Assembly (NCBI GenBank): GCA_002382975.1
Contig: DFTB01000007.1
Coordinates: 124,001 to 188,000, forward strand
DNA: 64,000 nucleotides
Source: Fibrobacter sp. UBA4223
GTDB taxonomy: Bacteria; Fibrobacterota; Fibrobacteria; Fibrobacterales; Fibrobacteraceae
Direction: 5' to 3'
Of this stretch, positions 57,363 to 64,000 are shown one piece after another. The notes beneath the pieces are model-generated. The model ran no database searches. It saw nothing but the letters and a program-made list of their open reading frames with translations, and had not been told where the DNA came from. Every line of letters starts with the position of its first letter. Positions within the stretch are counted from its first letter, which is position 1. The position numbers and the translations under genes were made by a program.

Positions 57363-60169
57363 TGCCTTCCGTTCAGTTAGACGAATTTCTCAGGGAGCGT
57401 CCTGAAGTTAATCCGACCATTTATGCCTATACAATCCCCGATGTTGAGAAACTTAGGGGCTACATCAAGGTCGGCTTTACAGACCGCAATGTCGAAGCCC
57501 GAATCAAGGAGCAACTGCACACGGCAGGCCTTGAAGGAAAAATACTCTTCAAGGAATCGGCAATGTGCGCCGATGGTTCATGCTTTACTGATAAACAAGT
57601 TCACAAGATTCTTGAACGCAAAGGTTTTACTCGACTGAACCAAGGCAAAGACCGAAACGAATGGTTTTTCTGTAAAGAAGAAGATGTTCTTGCCGCCATC
57701 AAGGAGCTCCGTACAGGCAAGCGTATTGATGAAGATCGCAACGAAACATTTGAAATGCGCCCGGAGCAGGAACGTGCCGTTGAAATAACGAGCGCCTACT
57801 TTAAGGCGACTTTGAAGGAAAAGCCCGAGAGTTCGCCAAAATTCCTTTGGAATGCAAAGATGCGTTTTGGCAAGACTTTTGCCGCCTATAAGCTGGCACA
57901 GTCAATGAAGTTGAAGCGAATCTTGGTTCTGACTTTCAAGCCTGCGGTGGAAAGTGCCTGGGCTGATGACCTGTATCATCATGTAGATTTTAAGGGATGG
58001 CAATTCATCTCGAATAAAGACGCTAGGGATATCAATTTTTCTATAGATGAAGAATTTGAAGAAGCGGACAAGAATAAACCGATTGTAGTATTCGGTTCGT
58101 TTCAAGACCTGCTAGGGCGTAATGATGCCGGTGGTATCAAGGCGAAAAATGAATTTATTCACTCTGAAAAATGGGATTTAGTCATTTTTGACGAATACCA
58201 CTTTGGTGCATGGCGAGAAAATGCGAAGAATCTCTTCGAAAAACAAGACGAAGAAGCGGAAGTTAATTTTGACCAAGAAGAATTCCAGCGCAAGGAAGCC
58301 GCGAATGCGATGGATGAATCTTTCTTGCCAATAACGACAAAGTATTATCTCTATCTTTCGGGAACGCCGTTCCGTGCACTCAATTCCGGTGAATTCATCG
58401 AAGAACAGATATTTAACTGGACATATTCCGATGAACAGCGCGCCAAAGAAACCTGGGTAGAAAAAAATAATCCATACAAGGCTCTCCCGCGTATGGTGCT
58501 GATGACTTACAAGATTCCTGAAAGCATTCGTGAGGTCGCGAGTCAGGGTGAATTTGACGAATTCGATTTGAACGAGTTCTTTAAGGCGGAAGGTAAAGGC
58601 GAAGATGCCAAATTTAAGCACGAAAATGAAGTGCAGAAATGGCTCGATTTGATTCGTGGTTCTTATTTGCCATCCAGTGTTGATGACTTGAAACTCGGAC
58701 AAGACAAGCGACCGCCCATGCCGTATTCCGATACGCGCTTGCTGAATATCTTGACGCACACTTTGTGGTTCTTGCCCGATGTTGCCGCATGCGATGCAAT
58801 GAAGAATCTGATAGATCAAAGGCAAAATACTTTCTATCACGATTATAAAGTTATCGTGTGTGCAGGGACAAAGGCGGGCATTGGCCTGGAGGCTCTCAAA
58901 CCAGTGCAAGCTGCAATGGCGAATCCTCTCAATTCGAAGACTATTACGCTTTCATGCGGTAAGCTCACGACAGGTGTGACGGTTCGCCCCTGGACGGGCG
59001 TGTTCATGCTCCGTAATCTGAAGAGTCCTGAAACATATTTCCAGACGACTTTCCGTGTGCAATCTCCTTGGGAAATCAAGAACGATAAGGGTAATCCGCA
59101 GATTATCAAGGAAAACTGCTATGTGTTTGACTTTGCACTAGATCGTGCGCTGAAACAAATTTCAAGTTATAGCTCAAGGCTTGATATAAACGAATCGGAC
59201 CCGGAAAAGCGTGTTGCCGAATTTACGAAGTTCCTGCCGGTGCTTGCTTATGACGGCTCCGCCATGATGAAATTGGATGCAGAGGCGATTCTTGATATTG
59301 CCATGTCGGGAACTTCCGCAACACTTTTGGCTCGCCGTTGGGAATCCGCGTTGCTCGTAAATGTTGATAACGACACTCTTAAGCGATTGATGGACAATCC
59401 TGATGCAATGGAAGCTTTGATGCGTATTGAAGGCTTCCGCAGTCTTAATTCGGATATTGAAACTATTATCAATAAATCGGAGAAAGTCAAGAAAGCAAAA
59501 ACTAAAGATGGTCCGTTGACGCCAAAGCAGAAACGAGAACTTACCGAAGAAGAAAAAGAATTCAAGGCGAAGCGCAAACAGATTCAGGAAAAACTTATCA
59601 AGTTCGCGACGCGCGTTCCTGTATTCATGTATTTGACGGATTATCGCGAACGATGCCTAAAAGATGTGATTACTCAGCTAGAACCGGGACTTTTCAAGAA
59701 GGTCACGGGCCTTGAAGTCAAGGATTTTGAATTGCTGTGCTCGCTCAATGTATTCAACGCCAGCTTGATGAACGAAGCAATCTTCAGCTTCAAGCGTTAC
59801 GAAGATTCTAGCCTGAGCTATACCGGCCTTGACCTCCACGCTGGAGACAATGTCGGCGGTTTTGATACGGTACTTCGTCGCAAGGAATACGAGGAATTGT
59901 TCTATGGACAACAGCGTTCAATGATGGCTGTAGAGCATGGCGAGGATTATACTGAAAGCGAGAATGCCTCACCTGAATTTGCGATGGCCGCAGAAAGGCA
60001 AGCTCTCTATTCGCGTGTTAAAGCGGGTTCTGTTGTTACGCACAAGCAGCTAGGCAAAGGTGTTGTCGATAGGATATCCAAAGATTATAAGTATATCCAT
60101 GTCAAATTTGGTAAAACAGAAAAAATGTTTGTATTCTACGATACGTTCAAGAAAGGGTTGCTTAAGTAA
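57362..60169 (+). CDS. GIY-YIG nuclease fused to SF2 helicase (restriction subunit)
   Basis: A 935-residue restriction protein. Residues about 20-125 form a T5orf172/GIY-YIG-like nuclease (IYAYTIPDVEKLRGYIKVGF... and NEWFFCKEEDV). A superfamily 2 helicase follows: motif I MRFGKTFAAYKLA, motif II FDEYHFG (DExH), motif III SGTPFRA and motif VI-like QTTFRVQS. A Lys-rich coiled region and a tail domain (VVTHKQLGKGVVDRI) close it. It would translocate on DNA and cleave with the GIY-YIG domain. It overlaps the methyltransferase gene by one base. Confidence 0.85.
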   Translation: MPSVQLDEFLRERPEVNPTIYAYTIPDVEKLRGYIKVGFTDRNVEARIKEQLHTAGLEGKILFKESAMCADGSCFTDKQVHKILERKGFTRLNQGKDRNEWFFCKEEDVLAAIKELRTGKRIDEDRNETFEMRPEQERAVEITSAYFKATLKEKPESSPKFLWNAKMRFGKTFAAYKLAQSMKLKRILVLTFKPAVESAWADDLYHHVDFKGWQFISNKDARDINFSIDEEFEEADKNKPIVVFGSFQDLLGRNDAGGIKAKNEFIHSEKWDLVIFDEYHFGAWRENAKNLFEKQDEEAEVNFDQEEFQRKEAANAMDESFLPITTKYYLYLSGTPFRALNSGEFIEEQIFNWTYSDEQRAKETWVEKNNPYKALPRMVLMTYKIPESIREVASQGEFDEFDLNEFFKAEGKGEDAKFKHENEVQKWLDLIRGSYLPSSVDDLKLGQDKRPPMPYSDTRLLNILTHTLWFLPDVAACDAMKNLIDQRQNTFYHDYKVIVCAGTKAGIGLEALKPVQAAMANPLNSKTITLSCGKLTTGVTVRPWTGVFMLRNLKSPETYFQTTFRVQSPWEIKNDKGNPQIIKENCYVFDFALDRALKQISSYSSRLDINESDPEKRVAEFTKFLPVLAYDGSAMMKLDAEAILDIAMSGTSATLLARRWESALLVNVDNDTLKRLMDNPDAMEALMRIEGFRSLNSDIETIINKSEKVKKAKTKDGPLTPKQKRELTEEEKEFKAKRKQIQEKLIKFATRVPVFMYLTDYRERCLKDVITQLEPGLFKKVTGLEVKDFELLCSLNVFNASLMNEAIFSFKRYEDSSLSYTGLDLHAGDNVGGFDTVLRRKEYEELFYGQQRSMMAVEHGEDYTESENASPEFAMAAERQALYSRVKAGSVVTHKQLGKGVVDRISKDYKYIHVKFGKTEKMFVFYDTFKKGLLK

Positions 60170-60199
60170 ATTTTGCAAGAGCCACTTGCACTAACAAAG

Positions 60200-60222
60200 G
60201 GCAGGCTTTGCCTGCTGTTTTT
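60200..60222 (+). terminator. Terminator of the RM operon
   Basis: GCAGGC-TTT-GCCTGC (60201-60215) followed by TGTTTTT, about 30 bases after the helicase stop. Confidence 0.7.
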
Positions 60223-60250
60223 ACGAAGTTGCAAAAAAGTGAAAAATCTC

Positions 60251-60279
60251 TTGACAATCGTCATCCAGTAATCTATATT
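60251..60279 (+). promoter_or_regulatory. Sigma-70 promoter upstream of dinJ-yafQ
   Basis: TTGACA (60251-60256), a 17-base spacer and TATATT (60274-60279). The long leader to the antitoxin ATG at 60479 contains AAGCG/CGCTT and CCGCC/GGCGG hairpins and a second start (60368) behind GGAGAGGAG, giving an in-frame 37-residue extension. Confidence 0.75.
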
Positions 60280-60478
60280 TCTTGGTGCTCAAGCGTACAC
60301 TTATACGCTTTGGGCGACAACCAATTAAGCCCCGCCTTTTTATGCTTGTAGGCGGAGAGGAGTAAAGATGAGTGAAAAAGAATGGTCAAATTCGGCCTCA
60401 AATCCGCAAATTAGCGGTCAAATGTATTGCATTTGTATTGAAAATGAATTAGATTTGTATAAAAACGAGGTAATTCAT

Positions 60479-60754
60479 ATGGCAAATGCAGTTTTACAGA
60501 CGAGAATAGACAAGGCCACTAAGGATGAGGCCGAGCAGTTGTTTGAATCGCTTGGTCTAGATATCACTACGGCTATTAGACTGTTCTTGAAACAGGCGAT
60601 TAACCAGCGCTGCATCCCTTTTGATATTGTTCCTCCTCAACGCGAGTTCTCCGATTCGACGTTAGCCGCCATTGAAGAGGCTAAAAGCCTTGCTAGGAAT
60701 CCTAGAGCGAAAAGGTATTCTTCTGCAAAGGAACTCCTAGAGGATTGCAAGTAA
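60479..60754 (+). CDS. RelB/DinJ family antitoxin
   Basis: A 91-residue antitoxin: ribbon-helix-helix DNA-binding part (LQTRIDKATKDEAEQLFESL, GLDITTAIRLFLKQAI), then PFDI and a C-terminal toxin-binding helix. The family start MANAVLQTRID is at 60479 with GAGG upstream. A longer frame from 60368, with a good GGAGAGGAG site, would add 37 residues unlike any DinJ, so a leader or an alternative product is possible. It overlaps the toxin gene by one base. Confidence 0.85.
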   Translation: MANAVLQTRIDKATKDEAEQLFESLGLDITTAIRLFLKQAINQRCIPFDIVPPQREFSDSTLAAIEEAKSLARNPRAKRYSSAKELLEDCK

Positions 60755-61035
60755 TGGTCTATGAGCTTATTAAGACTTCTCGCTTTAGGGCTGGCGTAAA
60801 GCTTGCGCGAAAGCGAGGGCTAGACATTTCACTTCTGGAAGATGTCATTGAAAAATTGCGGCTAGATCAACCTCTTGAAGCAAAGCATCATAACCATGAA
60901 TTGTCGGGGAATTTCAAGGGTGTATGGGAATGCCATATTCAACCGGATTGGCTGTTGCTTTACTTGAAGGATAATGGTGTGCTTGTGCTGACTCTGGTCG
61001 ATACGGGAACGCACAGCGATATCTTTAAGAAATGA
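60754..61035 (+). CDS. YafQ family mRNA interferase toxin
   Basis: A 93-residue RelE-superfamily toxin of the YafQ group. The catalytic-type pattern of HNHELSG, ECHIQPDWLLLY and GTHSDIF contains the His/Asp residues expected for ribosome-dependent mRNA cleavage. ATG at 60754 overlaps the antitoxin stop (TAATG). It is followed by the ECF-type promoter of the TonB receptor. Confidence 0.87.
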   Translation: MVYELIKTSRFRAGVKLARKRGLDISLLEDVIEKLRLDQPLEAKHHNHELSGNFKGVWECHIQPDWLLLYLKDNGVLVLTLVDTGTHSDIFKK

Positions 61036-61053
61036 CAGCAATCGCCTTATTAA

Positions 61054-61083
61054 GTAACACTTTTAACCCCGTCAGGTGTTATA
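61054..61083 (+). promoter_or_regulatory. ECF-type promoter upstream of the TonB receptor
   Basis: GTAACACTTTTAACC followed by CCGTCAGGTGTTATA; 24 of 30 bases agree with 48398-48427. It lies about 50 bases before the receptor start, directly after yafQ, and is the likely second target of the ECF sigma factor encoded at 48433. Confidence 0.7.
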
Positions 61084-61135
61084 ATGGCAAATAGGTCCGC
61101 CTATTTGCTATTTTTGTCTGAAATTCGAGAATCGT

Positions 61136-63661
61136 TTGTTGAAAGTCTGGTCATACATCGTCTTTTTGTTGTCTCTGGCGGCCTCTCTTGCTTTTGCGCA
61201 AGGGACGGCAGGTTCCGCGCAGTCCGTTCCCGGCTCTGCAACAGCAGACTCTGCAAAGGCCACGGGCATCGTCTTCAACGGCGTGGTGCAGGATTCCTCC
61301 TTTGCCGTGGGCGAAAAGCTCAACGTTGAAATTCTCGAGTCCGGCGAGGCGCTCCAGACCACCGTGGGCACGCCTTTCAGCGTGATTCTCCCCGAAGATA
61401 CCCTCTGGAATATCTGCGTTACTAACTCCGACACGGCTGGCGCCGAAAAGGAAAAATGCTACGAACTCAAGTATGTCGGCGCAGAACGCGCCTTTTCACA
61501 GACCCTGGGCGACGGGTTTGCTTTGGGTGATTCTGTTAAGGTTGGTGAGCCTGCCGAACCAACCTCAGTTCCGTTATCGGCCCTTCGGCAAGCTCAGGGA
61601 CCTGATTCTACGCAGTCTAAAGACATGAACGTCGATTCTCTCCTTGCCGCAGGCGGGGGCGGCAAGGTCACCGAACTCAAGAAGGTGGTGGTGCAGCTGC
61701 GGCGCCGCCCCAAGCGCAGCCCCGGCGAGTCCGTGGTGTCGGCCAAGTCCATCAAGCGCATGCCGAGCCTCGCCGAGGCCGACGTCATCAAGAGTATCCA
61801 GGCCCTCCCGGGAGTGGTCGCCAGTTCCGATTTCAGTTCCAAAATTTACGTTCGAGGCGGCGCCGCGGACCAGAACCTGTTTCTGTTCGACAACGCCGTG
61901 GTCTATTCTCCGGTCCATTTCTTCGGGCTGTTCAGCACATTTCTCGTAGAAGGTATCGACGACGTGAAGTTCTACAAGAGCGGTTTTCCGGCCCAATACG
62001 GCAACCGCCTGAGTTCGGTCTTAAAGATGGACGGCCGCGCGGGCGGGCAAGACAGCGTCGATGAATGGTTCAGCAAGAGCAGCATCAAGATAAGCACCTT
62101 CGCCGCCCAGCTCCATACCGAAGGCCATCAGGGCCCTGCCCGCTGGGTAGTGGCAGGGCGCACCACCTACATCGGCTATGTGCTGGACCTGTGCAACGCC
62201 ATCGGGCTTTTGGACCTTGATCTGGATTACGAGTTTACGGACCTGCAGGGAACGTTCCTGTACAATTTGACGGACGATACCCGATTCAAGTTCAGCTTCT
62301 ATGTGGGCAAGGACGAACTGTCCTTTGACCCCCTTTACGTGGACTGGGGAAACGTGGCGATTCCTCTCGGAATCTACCACCGTTTTAACGGCAACTGGGA
62401 TTACAATTCCACATACGCCTTCAGCCGTTTTTACCAGAACATGGAAATATCGGACCTGATGTCCATCAGCATGAACCTGATGACATTTTCGGGCAAGCAG
62501 TGGCTCAACTACCGCGGCGTCAAGGACCACGTGATAACCAGCGGTTACGAACTGGAATATACCTACGACCGCCTGGGAGAGCGGGTTTCCGATACCAAGC
62601 TGGAAGACAAGCAGAGACCGTTCCACCATGTGGCCTACCTGCAAGATGCCTGGAAGGTTACTCCCGATCATTTGCTGCAGTACGGTGCGCGATTCAACTA
62701 CCAGACGGCGGCTAAGCATTTTGGTGTAGAACCCAGGGCGTCCTTGACTGTGAACCTGGACGAAACCAAGACGGTTGAATTTTATGGCGGCTATTATTTG
62801 CAATACTTGAATTCCATCATGTTCAGCGACCAGGAAACCTTGAACGAGTTTTACTACCCGGCCACCACGGACAATTACGGCAAGCAGATGAAACCCGCCT
62901 CGTCGTGGTTGTTTGCCACGGAATACAGCCACAGGAATCTGTTCGACGGCTACGACGCCACCGTCGGGCTCTATTACAAGACCCAGAGTGACCTCAAGAC
63001 ATTTGCCATGGATTCGGACTCCACCGAAGACGACAGCGAGGCCTCTGCCAATTCCCAAAGCATGGTCATGGCGGATTATTTCGGCACGGCGTCCGGCTAT
63101 TCTTTCGGTTACGAACTTTCGCTTCGCAAGGATAGGGGCTGGTGGTTTGGCGGAATCAACTGGAGCCAGAGCATAAGCGTTATCCGCTCCGACGACGGAA
63201 CCAAGGCCTATTACCCCAGCTGGCACCAGCCCTACGCCCTGAAGCTGGATGCGGGCATCAACTGGAAGGGCGACGAGGATGCCCTAAAAAAGCACCCGGT
63301 CAAGGGCCGCTATTTCCGCTCCTCTATTGCCCTCAAGTATTCCGCGGGCATGCCCATTACGGGATACAAGGGGTATTTCTATCGGGAAGATTTGGGAAAC
63401 AGGAATTATTCCGACAACATCGTGGTGGTTCAGGGGAGTCGCAATGCGGAGAGGCAAACCGACTACTTCCGCATAGATGTGAAGGTCATCGATATCGGCC
63501 GCGAAAACAAGTGGAACTTCAGCTGGACCATCATCAACCTGACCAACCACGACAACATGTTCTACTCCTTCTACGATACCCGCGAGAACCCGCCTGAATA
63601 TAACGAAATATACCAGTTCCCCTTTTTACCGATTATGCTGAGTTATGAGTATTATTTCTAG
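61136..63661 (+). CDS. TonB-dependent outer-membrane receptor
   Basis: An 841-residue outer-membrane receptor with signal peptide ending SLAFAQ, an N-terminal carboxypeptidase-like extension region, a plug domain (KSIKRMPSLAEADVIKSIQA, then DFSSKIYVRGGAADQNLFLF) and a barrel of Tyr/Phe-rich strands ending LSYEYYF. Substrate is unknown. Starts are TTG at 61136 or TTG at 61139; no ATG fits the frame. A dispersed repeat is translated near residue 150 (LRQAQG). It is followed by a lipoprotein gene as in many receptor-lipoprotein pairs. Confidence 0.88.
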   Translation: MLKVWSYIVFLLSLAASLAFAQGTAGSAQSVPGSATADSAKATGIVFNGVVQDSSFAVGEKLNVEILESGEALQTTVGTPFSVILPEDTLWNICVTNSDTAGAEKEKCYELKYVGAERAFSQTLGDGFALGDSVKVGEPAEPTSVPLSALRQAQGPDSTQSKDMNVDSLLAAGGGGKVTELKKVVVQLRRRPKRSPGESVVSAKSIKRMPSLAEADVIKSIQALPGVVASSDFSSKIYVRGGAADQNLFLFDNAVVYSPVHFFGLFSTFLVEGIDDVKFYKSGFPAQYGNRLSSVLKMDGRAGGQDSVDEWFSKSSIKISTFAAQLHTEGHQGPARWVVAGRTTYIGYVLDLCNAIGLLDLDLDYEFTDLQGTFLYNLTDDTRFKFSFYVGKDELSFDPLYVDWGNVAIPLGIYHRFNGNWDYNSTYAFSRFYQNMEISDLMSISMNLMTFSGKQWLNYRGVKDHVITSGYELEYTYDRLGERVSDTKLEDKQRPFHHVAYLQDAWKVTPDHLLQYGARFNYQTAAKHFGVEPRASLTVNLDETKTVEFYGGYYLQYLNSIMFSDQETLNEFYYPATTDNYGKQMKPASSWLFATEYSHRNLFDGYDATVGLYYKTQSDLKTFAMDSDSTEDDSEASANSQSMVMADYFGTASGYSFGYELSLRKDRGWWFGGINWSQSISVIRSDDGTKAYYPSWHQPYALKLDAGINWKGDEDALKKHPVKGRYFRSSIALKYSAGMPITGYKGYFYREDLGNRNYSDNIVVVQGSRNAERQTDYFRIDVKVIDIGRENKWNFSWTIINLTNHDNMFYSFYDTRENPPEYNEIYQFPFLPIMLSYEYYF
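61581..61599. repeat. CTGAGCTTGCCGAAGG-type repeat inside the TonB receptor gene
   Basis: CCCTTCGGCAAGCTCAGGG, the reverse complement of the repeat in znuA (CCCTGAGCTTGCCGAAGGG), so the two are identical over 19 bases. It is translated as LRQAQG in a Ser/Asp-rich linker before the plug. Confidence 0.7.
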
Positions 63662-63691
63662 ACGAGAGACGAGAGGCGAGAGACGAGAGAT
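63662..63691. repeat. GACGAGA tandem tract
   Basis: Four imperfect copies of ACGAGAG(ACGAGAGGCGAGAGACGAGAG-type pattern) directly after the receptor stop. Confidence 0.55.
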
Positions 63692-63704
63692 AGAATGTAG
63701 AACC

Positions 63705-63730
63705 GTCATGGCGGACCAGATCCGCCATCT
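63705..63730. repeat. GTCATGGCGGA...ATCT palindromic repeat (copy j)
   Basis: GTCATGGCGGA / TCCGCCATCT arms around CCAGA. It contains the start codon of the next gene. Confidence 0.7.
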
Positions 63731-64000
63731 GGTTGTTGTTTCTTTGGTGGGTCTTCTCACAGCCTGCGGGGATTTTCACGGGCCCTGGGAATACTACCCC
63801 CACACCACGGAAATCTATGCAGGCGTTTACACCTACGGATACATTATGGAGGGCGAGTCCCCGCGAATCTGTTTTTCCAAGATGTATGAACTGGAAGAAT
63901 CCTCGGCAGAAAATTTCGCGTTCTATGACAGCGCCAAGGTGACCGTTTTCGACACCACGGCAAAATCCGCTCCCGTGCAGCTTGTCCCCGAAAAGGGCAA
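63708..64000 (+). CDS. Lipoprotein, DUF4249-like (partial, C-terminus missing)
   Basis: About 97 codons are present. A lipoprotein signal LVVVSLVGLLTAC precedes the mature part, and segment GYIMEGESPRICFSKMYEL followed by SAKVTVFDTT resembles the DUF4249 proteins found beside TonB-dependent receptors in Bacteroidota. Its ATG and first codons (MADQIR) lie in palindromic repeat copy j, so the repeat supplies the start and N-terminus. The end is cut by the window. Confidence 0.65.
   Translation, partial: MADQIRHLVVVSLVGLLTACGDFHGPWEYYPHTTEIYAGVYTYGYIMEGESPRICFSKMYELEESSAENFAFYDSAKVTVFDTTAKSAPVQLVPEKG

Noticed and set aside
61084-61329. ORF starting with ATG right after the ECF promoter
   Set aside because: It runs out of frame through the signal peptide of the TonB receptor and has a Cys/Arg-rich shadow composition; the receptor frame has the signal peptide and plug motifs.

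Overview
The window looks like a chromosomal segment of a Gram-negative, Fibrobacter-like bacterium. I infer this from outer-membrane biogenesis genes (lptC-lptA-lptB, an MCE protein, TolC, porin-like barrels, a TonB-dependent receptor), the lptCAB-rpoN-hpf-hprK order, abundant lipoproteins and beta-barrels, moderate GC with long antisense shadow frames, and several families of short dispersed palindromic repeats. No rRNA, tRNA or CRISPR array was seen, so the genus is an inference.

Layout. 1-3758: a truncated AprA-like flavoprotein, an AhpD-like protein and a porin-like barrel. 3896-10473: a ferrous-iron module (dtxR-feoA-feoB) and a P1B-type metal ATPase with a small membrane helper; repeated TTAG-N6-CTAA sites lie around these genes, with a candidate small RNA between them. 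10474-11142: almost gene-free, holding a decayed transporter remnant and repeats. 11143-19821: a barrel protein and ZIP transporter, then a co-directional run zur-znuA-znuC-znuB-bioF-bioD-bioA-bioW behind a promoter overlapped by two Zur-like boxes. 19840-30242: two inverted copies of a cassette of an LtaS-like phosphotransferase plus an RND/MMPL exporter, followed by a serine recombinase. 30901-37236: a six-gene cell-surface glycan cluster with LicD, a LicC-like nucleotidyltransferase and a HisC-like PLP enzyme. 37368-46678: rpiB, LPS transport, sigma-54, hpf, hprK, MCE, DksA-like and TolC genes.

46679-64000 is accessory or stress-oriented. It has an hsp20 gene behind a textbook sigma-54 promoter, a HigBA-like module, an ECF sigma/anti-sigma/outer-membrane caspase-like operon, an XRE-ImmA pair, a DUF4417-like gene with a putative toxin/immunity pair, a long rod-like RNA element, a restriction-modification operon with two methyltransferase genes and a GIY-YIG-helicase, DinJ-YafQ, and a TonB receptor followed by a truncated lipoprotein gene. 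The ECF operon and the TonB receptor share a nearly identical promoter element, so one extracytoplasmic sigma factor probably controls both.

The most interesting points are the ECF-caspase-TonB regulon, the sigma-54 promoter and leader of hsp20, the metal-regulated operator family with its candidate sRNA and PacL-like helper, the mirror-image RND/LtaS duplication with patchy near-identity, intergenic repeat sequences translated in frame inside FeoB, ZnuA, an RND exporter and the TonB receptor, and the rod RNA whose terminator abuts the restriction-modification operon.
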